Virus record (IMG/VR): IMGVR_UViG_3300036845_000163
Span: 1 to 22,678 of that record
DNA length: 22,678 nt
Reading direction: 5' to 3' (one strand)
Source of the DNA: a virus
Part shown: positions 14,688 to 20,936 of the stretch, piece after piece
Position numbering within the stretch: position 1 is the stretch's first letter
Layout of the letters: each line of letters starts with the position of its first letter
Translations under genes and position numbers: made by a program
The notes under the pieces: model-generated
Databases searched by the model: none
Told to the model about the DNA's origin: nothing
Seen by the model: the letters and a program-made list of their open reading frames with translations, nothing else

Positions 14688-15010
14688 GACGTCATCGGTG
14701 TTTCTCGTAGGCCGTCAGTGATCAGCAGGTGGTGTTCCTGGCACAGCCAGACCACGCCGAACATCTCGGCGAGCGGGCCGAACCGGTCTTTCGGTGCGAT
14801 GTGGTGGCGTTCTTCGCCGAGCCGAGTGCATGTGAGGTATTTGCATTTCTCGGGAACCGGCCGGGTGCTGAGCTCTTCGAGTGCTTTCCGGGCGCGCGGG
14901 TTGTTCCATAGCCGCCGGCCGAGAGTCCGGTAGTTCAGCGGCGGCCGGGTCGGGGTGTGCTTGGCCGGGTCAGGGTCGACCCACAGGTGGGTTTGCTCGT
15001 CGTCGGTCAT
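14684..15010 (-). CDS. HNH-like small protein, 108 aa
   Basis: ATG at 15010 overlapping the stop of the winged-helix gene (ATGA); stop overlaps the next GTG. The C-terminal half has CKYLTCTR (CxxxxC), EERHHIAPKDRF (double His), then VVWLCQEHHLLIT: a Cys/His layout like an HNH or related beta-beta-alpha-metal fold, although the central Asn of HNH is not evident. The N-terminus is Pro/Asp-rich. Probably a nuclease or an inactive derivative; substrate unknown. Confidence 0.55.
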   Translation of the reverse strand: MTDDEQTHLWVDPDPAKHTPTRPPLNYRTLGRRLWNNPRARKALEELSTRPVPEKCKYLTCTRLGEERHHIAPKDRFGPLAEMFGVVWLCQEHHLLITDGLRETPMTS

Positions 15011-15627
15011 GTGGACTCGAGTACGTCTTTGAGTGTGAGGTCGGACACGGTTCGCTGGTGGGTGCATTGGCCGACCAGGTCGCCGGTGGTGCTGTCCCAG
15101 AGGCGGCCGTGGTTGTCGCAGTAGGGGCAGGCGGCGATCGCGTCCGGGGTCAGACGGGGGTGCATGACGGCGTTGCCGTTGTCGTCAAGTTTCCAGGGTG
15201 ACGGGGCCCGTTCGGTTACCCACGAACTGGCGGGGTTTTCCACAGCCGGCGCCCGGTTGTGGCGGCGGCCGGCTGTCTTGGTTTTCTCCAAAGACTCCTT
15301 AGTTCGCGCTCCAGAGTGTGAAGGTCCCTCACCTCCCAGTGTGGAGGTACCCCCACCGCAAAGTTGGAGGTAGCCCAAATCGATGGTCACGGTGGACACC
15401 ACTCCGGGCCGCTTATCCACAGTCACATATCCGGCCTTTTCGAGGGCTTGGACGGCCCGCTCGGCGGTGTTGTAGTGGACGTGCAAATCGGCGGCCAGCC
15501 GTCGGGTCGGGACCGTCACCCGACCTGAGTAACGGCCCGCGCGGCATGCCATCGTGAGGAGCGCCATCTTCGGCATGTGGTCCAAATCCCACACGTCAAG
15601 CGCGGCCATGACCGCGGCGATATTCAC
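15007..15627 (-). CDS. Winged-helix DNA-binding protein (replication initiator/loader candidate)
   Basis: 206 aa from GTG 15627, with AAAGAGGA about 5 nt upstream (decides the start over longer frames). A winged-helix region (about residues 15-75: MALLTMACRAGRYSGRVTVP, then RRLAADLHVHYNTAERAVQA and EKAGYVTV) is followed by a linker and a C-terminal zinc-ribbon-like ACPYCDNHG...GQCTH (about C167, C170, C188, H190). This domain plan is common for actinophage replication-region proteins, and no other replication initiator is seen in the genome, so it may bind the origin and recruit host helicase. It could alternatively be a transcription regulator. Confidence 0.65.
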   Translation of the reverse strand: MNIAAVMAALDVWDLDHMPKMALLTMACRAGRYSGRVTVPTRRLAADLHVHYNTAERAVQALEKAGYVTVDKRPGVVSTVTIDLGYLQLCGGGTSTLGGEGPSHSGARTKESLEKTKTAGRRHNRAPAVENPASSWVTERAPSPWKLDDNGNAVMHPRLTPDAIAACPYCDNHGRLWDSTTGDLVGQCTHQRTVSDLTLKDVLEST

Positions 15628-15767
15628 GATTCCTCTTTGTTTTCGGGTGGGGTGCAGCGGCCGTTGTCGGCGTGCAAGGCGAGGCTGCGGGTGAACCGGC
15701 CGCACCTGTCGCATTGGAACAGAAGGAAGGTTGACGGCCCCGGCGGCTGCTGCTTCGCCGGGCTCAT
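15624..15767 (-). CDS. 47-aa zinc-finger mini-protein
   Basis: ATG at 15767 with CAGGAG 6 nt upstream; its GTGA end couples to the winged-helix gene. Contains FQCDRCGRFTRSLALHADNG then RC (C19, C22, H32, C38), a compact zinc-finger-like site. Function unknown; possibly nucleic-acid binding. The strong ribosome binding site and the double coupling support expression. Confidence 0.65.
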   Translation of the reverse strand: MSPAKQQPPGPSTFLLFQCDRCGRFTRSLALHADNGRCTPPENKEES

Positions 15768-15925
15768 GTCGGCTCCTGGCGGGTTTGGAAGGCGGCGAGC
15801 AGGTCGGCGGCCTCCGCCTCGGGGATGACCATGATCAGCGTGTACGCCACGCGCGGGTGGCGGCCTTCTTCGCCGGTTTCCTCTGGTTGATCGACCCGGG
15901 CGAATACCAGTCGTTGGTCAGTCAC
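15764..15925 (-). CDS. Hypothetical early protein, 53 aa
   Basis: GTG at 15925 overlaps the upstream stop (GTGA); an adjacent GTG at 15928 is an alternative. Sequence MTDQRLVFARVDQPEETGEE, then a basic/hydrophobic strand (HPRVAYTLIMVIPEAEAADL) reminiscent of a small beta-alpha fold. No family recognised. Coupled on both sides in the early operon. Confidence 0.55.
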   Translation of the reverse strand: MTDQRLVFARVDQPEETGEEGRHPRVAYTLIMVIPEAEAADLLAAFQTRQEPT

Positions 15926-16068
15926 CACCGGGCCGCCTCGAGCTCGCCCAGTTTCTTCGCCGCCCGCTCGTAAGCGCCTCGGTCGCCGGCCTGCTCGGCC
16001 ACCCATCGGAGGTGGCGGACATGCTGCACCTCCCATGCCCACTCGAGCCACTCGAGGATCTCAGTCAT
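15922..16068 (-). CDS. Hypothetical helical mini-protein, 48 aa
   Basis: ATG at 16068 overlaps the nuclease-candidate stop (ATGA), and its stop overlaps the next GTG. It is Trp- and charge-rich and helical throughout (MTEILEWLEWAWEVQHVRHL, then RGAYERAAKKLGELEAARW). Function unknown. Confidence 0.55.
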   Translation of the reverse strand: MTEILEWLEWAWEVQHVRHLRWVAEQAGDRGAYERAAKKLGELEAARW

Positions 16069-16496
16069 TCGACGAAATCGGTCATGTTGTGCGGGCACAG
16101 GTGGGCGTCCCGGCAGCAGCGGGTGTGGTTCCACCAGAGGTTGCACCAGGCGATCACGTCGGCGTTCGTCGCCGCCCGCAACTCTCGGTGGTGAGGCATC
16201 CCGGGCGCGACGACCTCGACGAACCTGACTGTCGGCGCCCACGGGTTCTCGACGTAGAGCACCATGACGCAGAACTCCGGCAGTTCGCTCTTGTGCTTTA
16301 GCGTCCGGAACTGGGCGTCGTCCAGATTCCACCGGTGCCCGACTCGTTTCCCTTCCAGGGTCAGCCAGTGGTAGTTCTGCTCGATCTCGCCGTCGATGTC
16401 GCTCGGCCGTGCCCTGGTACCGCCCCAGGCGGGATTCAGGAACTCCCAGTCGACGAGACTGTCGGCCGTCTTGGCACGGTCGCGGAGATTAGACAC
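16065..16496 (-). CDS. Predicted PD-(D/E)XK-type nuclease, 143 aa
   Basis: GTG at 16496, overlapping the Dam gene by 8 nt. After WEFLNPAWGGTRARPS it has DIDGEIEQNYHWLTLEGKR: acidic D33/D35, then E48-G49-K50, the spacing expected of a PD-(D/E)XK nuclease core (D ... E-x-K). Related phage proteins have DIDG...IEWK motifs. The C-terminus is Cys/His/Trp-rich (WCNLWWNHTRCCRDAHLCPH), a possible zinc site. Sitting two genes below RecT, it could be the exonuclease partner of the annealing protein, or a Holliday-junction type nuclease. Family-level inference only. Confidence 0.5.
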   Translation of the reverse strand: MSNLRDRAKTADSLVDWEFLNPAWGGTRARPSDIDGEIEQNYHWLTLEGKRVGHRWNLDDAQFRTLKHKSELPEFCVMVLYVENPWAPTVRFVEVVAPGMPHHRELRAATNADVIAWCNLWWNHTRCCRDAHLCPHNMTDFVE

Positions 16497-17166
16497 GGGC
16501 GACCACCGATCCGAACTCGCCGAACGCGGCCGCGAACCGGGCCACGTCGCCGCCGAGGTAGGCGATAGCCGACCCGTGGGTCGAGCTCGACGACACCTCC
16601 CGCGACGGGCCACCGAAATCGATGCGGCCGCGGACGAAACAGATCGTGTAGCGGAACAACTGCTGGAACCAGGCGGTTTCGGTCGGGTGGGAGTTGACCA
16701 GGGTCAGCCCGGCGGTCACGTTGCCGACCTCGTACTCGCGGACGAGCCGCTCGACGAACAGCCGGGCCTGTCCCCCGTACGGCGGGTTGAGCCACACTCG
16801 GCCACGCCACGGCAGGATCAGCCCGTCGTCGGCCTCGGTGTAGAACCGGGCCGCCTCAACAGTCTCGTTCGCCTCCATGCTCGAGGCTGGGTCGAGGTCG
16901 ACGCCGCCCATGACCACCCGGGCCGCGTCGAGAAACCGGCGCGGCGTCCGCCAATCGTTCTGGTCCGACTGGCCCAACAACTCCCGGGTTGAGGCATATT
17001 TCGTCGCATCTTTCGTCGCTCCCGTTCGCGACGCAACCCGCGACGCAACTGCCCTTGAAGCGGCCTGTCGACACCGCTTTGAGCAGTAAAGCTGCGGGCG
17101 GCCGGTGGTAGCCGGCGGCGTGAATCGGGTCCGACAATGGCGACACGCCCGGGTGGTGGCGGTCAT
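16489..17166 (-). CDS. DNA N6-adenine methyltransferase (Dam family) with N-terminal zinc finger
   Basis: 225 aa, ATG at 17166 overlapping the RecT stop (ATGA). Residues 8-32 form a zinc ribbon (C8, C11, C28, C32). A basic linker follows, then the phage Dam domain: DWRTPRRFLDAA, VDLDPASS (about 89-96) and the catalytic WLNPPYGG (N127-P-P-Y). Methylates adenine using SAM; it could protect phage DNA from host restriction or time packaging/replication. Adding a zinc-finger module to a Dam domain suggests extra DNA targeting. Recognition sequence cannot be deduced. Confidence 0.88.
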   Translation of the reverse strand: MTATTRACRHCRTRFTPPATTGRPQLYCSKRCRQAASRAVASRVASRTGATKDATKYASTRELLGQSDQNDWRTPRRFLDAARVVMGGVDLDPASSMEANETVEAARFYTEADDGLILPWRGRVWLNPPYGGQARLFVERLVREYEVGNVTAGLTLVNSHPTETAWFQQLFRYTICFVRGRIDFGGPSREVSSSSTHGSAIAYLGGDVARFAAAFGEFGSVVARV

Positions 17167-18158
17167 TCGGTGAACCGGGTTCCGTCGGTGTTCTCCCCGG
17201 AGGCAGGAGCTTCCCCTGCCACCACCTCCGGGGAGAGGTGCTCGCCGGTAGCGTCCGTCCGCTCCAAGGTGTCCACCACCGGCGAGTCTGTGACCGAGGC
17301 AAGCAACGCCTCGAGGTGCTGTTGTGAGATTTCGTCGGACTGGCGGGGTCCCCATGTTTGGGCGGCGCGGGCGCGGGCGACGAGCGGGTCGTAGCCGGCG
17401 GCCTCGTAGGCGTCGACGAGGGCCAGTTTCGCTCGAGCGGCGGTAACGCACTCCGGCCGGTCCGCCGCGGGTGGCAGCACGCGGCGGGCCGGTTCGGAGC
17501 CCGGCGAGGTGAGCTCGCCGGTTTCCGGGTCAACCGTCGCCGGGGCCGGTCCGGTGATCTGGTCAACCTCGGAGGTGGGGCCGTCGTCGAGCTCGACGGC
17601 CAGATCGGACGGGATCTCGGCGACGCCAGCCCGGCGCAGGGCGAGGGCGAGGGCGACTTTGGCCAGCATCAGCGACGGTTTCTCGGCCCACATTTTCGCC
17701 ACGTTGCCGTTGTCGTCGGTCTGCACGAACTCCTGCCACCGGCAGGTGCCGTTGACCGGGGTCACGAACCCGCGGACGTGCACCAGGTAGCGGGCGGCGT
17801 AGGGGTAGTCGTCGGTGTCCCACAGGTCGACCCACGGCGGGGCGGTGCCGTCCTCGAGGCGGGCCGCTCGGAACTCCGGGCCTTCGATCCCGACGAGCCG
17901 GTCGGATCGGAGTGCTATGGCGATGCGGCCGTCGATCGACAGCTGGGGGCGGTGCACCTCGCGGCGGAGCCGCTTGTCGTAGCGGGGGATCAGGTAGATC
18001 TCGGGTGGGTTCGTGAACGGTGACACCTGCAGGCGTTGCGAGATCGCGCCGAACCAGACGAGCTCCTGCTCGGTGGCCTTCGGGGCCAGCTGGTCTTTGA
18101 CCATGCCCAGGAACCGGCCTCGAGGGTTAGTGCGGTCGACGAGGTCGACGGCGGTCAT
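17163..18158 (-). CDS. recT: RecT-family single-strand annealing protein
   Basis: 331 aa, ATG at 18158 overlapping the excisionase-like stop (ATGA). The core shows RecT features: VWFGAISQRLQVSPFTNPPE, IYLIPRYDKR, RPQLSIDGRIAIALRS, and WAEKPSLMLAKVALALALRR (about 170-195). The C-terminal ~130 residues are variable, acidic and Pro-rich. It anneals complementary single strands during replication-linked recombination. No lambda-Exo/RecE-like gene of usual size is adjacent; the 143-aa nuclease candidate two genes on may replace it. Confidence 0.88.
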   Translation of the reverse strand: MTAVDLVDRTNPRGRFLGMVKDQLAPKATEQELVWFGAISQRLQVSPFTNPPEIYLIPRYDKRLRREVHRPQLSIDGRIAIALRSDRLVGIEGPEFRAARLEDGTAPPWVDLWDTDDYPYAARYLVHVRGFVTPVNGTCRWQEFVQTDDNGNVAKMWAEKPSLMLAKVALALALRRAGVAEIPSDLAVELDDGPTSEVDQITGPAPATVDPETGELTSPGSEPARRVLPPAADRPECVTAARAKLALVDAYEAAGYDPLVARARAAQTWGPRQSDEISQQHLEALLASVTDSPVVDTLERTDATGEHLSPEVVAGEAPASGENTDGTRFTE

Positions 18159-18388
18159 CCGGTCTGTCGGTCGCGGTCGACGCCGGCCAGGAACCTCTCG
18201 ATGTCGACCTTAAGCACCTTCCGGCTTTTGCCGATCAGGACGATGGGCAGCGGGAACAGCCCGGCTTTCGCCAGGTGATATCCGGTACTGGTGCCGATGT
18301 CGAGGCGTCGACAGGCGTCGGCGAGAGAGATAACGCCCACGTCATCCGGCGGGGTTTGTTCGTTCCCGGTGTTTGCCATATCGGGCAT
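18155..18388 (-). CDS. Helix-turn-helix protein, excisionase (RDF) candidate
   Basis: 77 aa if started at ATG 18388; ATG 18379 and GTG 18436 are other choices, none with a good ribosome binding site. The domain VISLADACRRLDIGTSTGYH then LAKAGLFPLP...KSRKVLKVDIERFLAG is a MerR/excisionase-type (HTH_17) DNA-binding fold. First gene of the leftward early operon, facing the regulatory gap. It could be the recombination directionality factor acting on attP, or an early regulator. Separation from int by one gene and the gap is usual for lysis/lysogeny switches. Confidence 0.7.
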   Translation of the reverse strand: MPDMANTGNEQTPPDDVGVISLADACRRLDIGTSTGYHLAKAGLFPLPIVLIGKSRKVLKVDIERFLAGVDRDRQTG

Positions 18389-18616
18389 ATTTCTGTAACT
18401 ACGGTCCGTTAGCAAGGCTTTTCGTACAGGTTCCACACAAATCCAAAATCGACACGATTCGGCAAACCATTTGGGTGATTACAGAGTGTTGTCACCTAAG
18501 GGCCGGGGAACCCGGTCGTCGTCGCAGCCCAGCCCTTCCCCCTCGCAGACGGTGTAGGTGCCACGCCGGCGCCGTCCTAAGGACAACGACGCGGAATGTA
18601 GCAGGGTCTCGCGGAT
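18389..18616. promoter_or_regulatory. Divergent control region between early operon and RHH gene
   Basis: The gap between the leftward early genes and the rightward 111-aa gene holds several small palindromes: ACGGACCGT-type near 18401-18409, CCGGG-GAA-CCCGG at 18503-18515, GTCCT-A-AGGAC at 18574-18584, and CCTAAGG twice (18495-18501 and 18576-18582, 81 bp apart). This is the best place for the promoters and operators of the lysogeny switch. I could not define -35/-10 boxes with confidence. The excisionase-like gene may extend into it to 18436. Confidence 0.5.
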
Positions 18617-18952
18617 ATGCCCACTAGCTGTGGGGACAGCAACACTGTGGCGGTGGTTGGGAGACGTAAGCGGCTGACCCTTGACCTCTCCCCAGAGGGC
18701 TGGGACGGGTGGCGCGCCATGGGACGCCGTACCGGCGGCACGCACTCTGCCATGGGCAACGTGCTCGGAGCGGCGATGAAGGCCGCTATCGAGGCTGGGC
18801 TGACCGATCCAACATGGAAGGCGCTCGCCGAGCAGATCGCGGCCGCCAGCTGGGACCAACAGCACCCCGACGACCAAGATGAGACCCCGTTAACGGCTGA
18901 CCCGGAGCCGGTGCCGCAAAAACGGGGGAAGCGTCCTAGCGGATCCGGGTGA
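18617..18952 (+). CDS. Ribbon-helix-helix-like protein, lysogeny regulator candidate
   Basis: 111 aa, ATG 18617; a GTG at 18647 with GGGGA upstream is an alternative. A basic strand KRLTLDLSPEGWDGWRAMG followed by helices (SAMGNVLGAAMKAAIEAGL) fits a ribbon-helix-helix DNA-binding fold; the C-terminal third is acidic and Pro-rich with a basic end (QKRGKRPSGSG). It is the only non-mobile plus-strand gene, diverges from the early operon and converges on int with a 17-bp 3' overlap. No cI-like gene is present, so this is the best candidate for the repressor. The fold call is from pattern only. Confidence 0.55.
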   Translation: MPTSCGDSNTVAVVGRRKRLTLDLSPEGWDGWRAMGRRTGGTHSAMGNVLGAAMKAAIEAGLTDPTWKALAEQIAAASWDQQHPDDQDETPLTADPEPVPQKRGKRPSGSG

Positions 18953-20048
18953 CCGTCGCCGCCCGGCGAGGGCGGCCGACGACGTCGAGGGCGTCGAGGT
19001 TGGCGTCAGGGTCGACGTGGGCGTACCGCTTGAACACCGTGATCTCGGAGGTGTGCCCGGCGTACTTGGCGACCTTGGCCGGGTCGACGCCGTTGGCGAC
19101 CCACAGCGACACGGCGCTATGGCGCATGTCGTGGATCCGCAGCCCGGGCTTGCCGATCGCCTTCGTCGCGTCCCGCCAGAAACGGGTCCGCCAGCTGGCC
19201 AGCCGTAGGTAGCCGCCCTTGGGGGCCGGGAAGGCGATGTCGTCGGGGTGCTTGCCGTCGAGGTAGGCGGCGAGCTCGTCGGCCAGCCAGGGCACGATCG
19301 GCACCACCCGGCGGCCGGCCGGGGTCTTGGGGGGCCCGAACACGAGGTGGCCGCTGACTTCGGTGACGATCTTCGTCACGACCACCCGGCGGCGGACCAC
19401 GTCGATGTCGCCCACGGTGAGCCCGACGAGCTCCCCGATCCGCATACCCGACCAGCAGGCGAGCAGCAGCAGTTCGCGGTAGCGGGGGTCGATGGCGTTG
19501 GCCAGGTCGTGGATCTGCGCGGCGGTGATGGTCTGCATCTCTTTGACCTCGTCGCGGGGCACCTTGACGTCGGTGCAAGGGTTGGCCGGGATCAGCCCGT
19601 CGGTGACGGCCTGGGCGAGGATCTTTTTCAGGATCTGTTTCGCCTTTTCGACCGTGCTCGGGGCTAGCCCGCGATCGGTGGCCAGACTGGCAATCCATTC
19701 CCGCACGGCCGGGGCCTTGATGTCGCCGATCGGGACCGTCCCGAACCGGGGGATCAGGTACCGCTTCAGGTAGCCGAGATCGCGGACCTTGGTGGACTGG
19801 CGCAGGTGGACGACGGTCGCAGCCCATTCGGCCGCGTAGTCGGCGAATCGGACGACGCCGCCACGCTCGTCGACCAGCTTGCCGTCACGCTGGTTGACCC
19901 GGACGTGGTCGAGCCAGGACTGGGCCTCGTCGCGGGTGTCGAATGTGCTGGGCGCCTTGTGATGGAATCCGTCGTCCCCCATCCACCGGGCCTGATATCG
20001 GCCGGAGCCGATCTGGCGGACGTTGCCGAACCGGCTACGGCGGGTCAC
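18936..20048 (-). CDS. int: Tyrosine-family site-specific integrase
   Basis: 370 aa, GTG at 20048 overlapping the stop of the acidic gene (GTGA). An AP2-like arm-binding N-terminus (RYQARWMGDDGFHHKAPSTF) is followed by the core-binding SAM-like domain (about 66-160) and the catalytic domain with R203 (CWSGMRIGEL), K241, HDMRH (H306, R309), H332 (AGHTSEITVF) and nucleophile Y342 (KRYAH). All catalytic residues are intact. It recombines attP, which lies about 400 bp upstream, with a host tRNA-Val locus. Longer frames to 20396 exist but would run through the acidic gene and arm sites. Confidence 0.95.
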   Translation of the reverse strand: MTRRSRFGNVRQIGSGRYQARWMGDDGFHHKAPSTFDTRDEAQSWLDHVRVNQRDGKLVDERGGVVRFADYAAEWAATVVHLRQSTKVRDLGYLKRYLIPRFGTVPIGDIKAPAVREWIASLATDRGLAPSTVEKAKQILKKILAQAVTDGLIPANPCTDVKVPRDEVKEMQTITAAQIHDLANAIDPRYRELLLLACWSGMRIGELVGLTVGDIDVVRRRVVVTKIVTEVSGHLVFGPPKTPAGRRVVPIVPWLADELAAYLDGKHPDDIAFPAPKGGYLRLASWRTRFWRDATKAIGKPGLRIHDMRHSAVSLWVANGVDPAKVAKYAGHTSEITVFKRYAHVDPDANLDALDVVGRPRRAATVTRIR

Positions 20049-20269
20049 GACCGGGGCCTCTTGTGGGGCTCGGCGGTGAGAATGGCATCGATCACGGCGT
20101 CGCGGATCACGTTGAACAACTGGACCGCGGTCAAGTCGACCACCCGGACCTCGTTGGCGTGAAGGTGGGCCAGAGACTCTTCGAGGGCGAGCTCGAACTC
20201 TTCTTCTTCTTCGACCTCGGCGTCCTCGTCCAGATCGGCGAGCTCTTGGTCGGTAGGTAGCTTGGGCAT
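20045..20269 (-). CDS. Small acidic protein coupled to integrase, 74 aa
   Basis: ATG at 20269 with GGGAGGT about 8 nt upstream, which decides this start over an in-frame ATG at 20365 lying in the arm-type repeats. Acidic N-terminus (DQELADLDEDAEVEEEEEFE) and a helical C-terminus (VVDLTAVQLFNVIRDAVIDA) ending KRPRS. It is coupled to int by GTGA and lies between attP and int. Family not recognised. It might regulate integrase (activity or directionality) or act as a small partner; this is inferred from position. Confidence 0.7.
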   Translation of the reverse strand: MPKLPTDQELADLDEDAEVEEEEEFELALEESLAHLHANEVRVVDLTAVQLFNVIRDAVIDAILTAEPHKRPRS

Positions 20270-20299
20270 GTTCGGGACCTCCCAGTGGTTCCGGATCGC

Positions 20300-20339
20300 G
20301 GGGCCGGGCCTGTGGAAGCGGGCGCCGGCCCCATTTTTT
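20300..20339 (+). terminator. Rho-independent terminator, plus strand
   Basis: GGGGCCGG (20300-20307) pairs perfectly with CCGGCCCC (20325-20332), followed by A and six T (20334-20339). It stops rightward transcription between int and attP, so transcripts running antisense through int from the RHH side would end before the attachment site. Only the plus-strand orientation has the T-tract. Confidence 0.75.
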
Positions 20340-20365
20340 GGCATCTTGCCAAAACGCTTTGGCAA
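20338..20365. repeat. Left attP arm: clustered TTGGCA/TGCCAA inverted repeats
   Basis: TTGGCA-TCT-TGCCAA (20338-20352) overlaps TTGCCAAA-ACGC-TTTGGCAA (20346-20365, perfect 8-bp arms). The same TTGGCA word recurs as direct repeats on the other side of the attP core, the pattern of arm-type integrase sites. It also overlaps the T-tract of the terminator. Confidence 0.65.
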
Positions 20366-20437
20366 GGATGTGGCACGGCGTCCGCTGGAATCTCATGCTC
20401 TGGCGCCCCGCATGGCCTCTGACCTGCGGTTTTGTTC

Positions 20438-20480
20438 GTGGGCGCTAGAGGACTCGAACCTCCGACCTCAGCCGTGTGAA
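20438..20480 (-). other. attP: attP core: 3' half of tRNA-Val(CAC)
   Basis: On the minus strand this 43-bp stretch reads as a tRNA 3' half: anticodon loop TTCACAC (CAC, valine), 3' anticodon stem GGCTG, variable loop AGGTC, T-arm GGAGG-TTCGAGT-CCTCT, acceptor strand AGCGCCC and discriminator A. The 5' half is absent: the bases before the loop (TGACT) do not pair properly with GGCTG. Integration into a host tRNA-Val(CAC) gene would therefore rebuild an intact tRNA. The crossover is probably in or near the anticodon loop. It lies in the int-lysis gap between two sets of arm repeats. Confidence 0.85.
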
Positions 20481-20532
20481 AGTCAACACCTCCGGCACAG
20501 AACATAGCAAACGGGAAAATGCAGGGCTATTC

Positions 20533-20559
20533 GGGAACACTTCACGGCCTTTCGTTCCC
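20533..20559. repeat. GGGAAC/GTTCCC inverted repeat in attP region
   Basis: GGGAAC (20533-20538) and GTTCCC (20554-20559) are separated by 15 bases. There is no adjacent T-tract, so it may be an integrase/RDF site or a weak terminator for the late operon. A CAATATTG palindrome follows at 20570-20577. Confidence 0.4.
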
Positions 20560-20594
20560 CTAATAGTGTCAATATTGCCGCCCGGTGTCGATGT

Positions 20595-20616
20595 TCTTGG
20601 CACGGCTCTTGGCACG
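20595..20616. repeat. Right attP arm: tandem TCTTGGCACG repeats
   Basis: TCTTGGCACG occurs at 20595-20604 and 20607-20616, a 12-bp period, and shares TTGGCA with the left arm repeats. Two directly repeated arm-type sites flanking a tRNA-derived core are typical of tyrosine integrase attP regions. The repeats end 2 bp before the stop of the 29-aa gene. Confidence 0.65.
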
Positions 20617-20617
20617 A

Positions 20618-20707
20618 CTACCCGCCCAGCCACCATCGGGCCAGGACGTAGCCGAGCTCGGCGAGCGCGAACGCGCCGACGGCCACCGCCGCGTAGGCGA
20701 TGAGCAT
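20618..20707 (-). CDS. 29-aa single-span membrane peptide at the end of the lysis cassette
   Basis: ATG at 20707, 23 nt after the holin-candidate stop; TAG at 20618. The sequence is MLIAYAAVAVGAFALAELGY then VLARWWLGG: one transmembrane helix with a Trp/Arg end. No clear ribosome binding site. Possible second holin, antiholin or lysis accessory; an in-frame non-ATG extension upstream is possible. Confidence 0.5.
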   Translation of the reverse strand: MLIAYAAVAVGAFALAELGYVLARWWLGG

Positions 20708-20730
20708 GGCGGCCCGCTGTTCGCGGTCGG

Positions 20731-20934
20731 TCAGCGGCGGTGACGGCGGACGTAGGCGGCGATCGCCTCAGGCGGGACCAGGCCGATCAGCACCAGCCCG
20801 GCGACCCATTGCACGATCGCGGCCGGGGTGGTCATGGCGTCGATTATCACCGCCGTACCGAGCGCGAACGCGGCGAGCCGGAACAGCAGCAGATGATGAC
20901 GTGGTCCCGGCGGCGAGCCGGCCGGGTCGGCCAC
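20731..20934 (-). CDS. Holin candidate, two membrane spans, 67 aa
   Basis: GTG at 20934, two bases after the endolysin stop. Pro-rich polar N-terminus, then two hydrophobic helices at about 15-34 (LLLFRLAAFALGTAVIIDA) and 40-58 (IVQWVAGLVLIGLVPPEAI), and a basic tail YVRRHRR. Size, topology and adjacency to the endolysin fit a holin, which forms membrane holes to release the endolysin. There is no sequence signature, so the call rests on context. Confidence 0.7.
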   Translation of the reverse strand: MADPAGSPPGPRHHLLLFRLAAFALGTAVIIDAMTTPAAIVQWVAGLVLIGLVPPEAIAAYVRRHRR

Positions 20935-20936
20935 CG

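Noticed and set aside
18479-18877. 132-aa minus-strand frame opposite the RHH-like gene
   Set aside because: No domain or ribosome binding site; it would cover the divergent control region. The plus-strand frame has a plausible fold.
20270-20365. Upstream extension of the acidic gene to ATG 20365
   Set aside because: The extension is made from the arm-type repeats and terminator stem, and a strong ribosome binding site precedes the ATG at 20269.
20438-20480. A complete phage-encoded tRNA gene
   Set aside because: Only the 3' half is present; the 5' anticodon stem bases do not pair and no D-arm or 5' acceptor strand is found. It is an attachment core.
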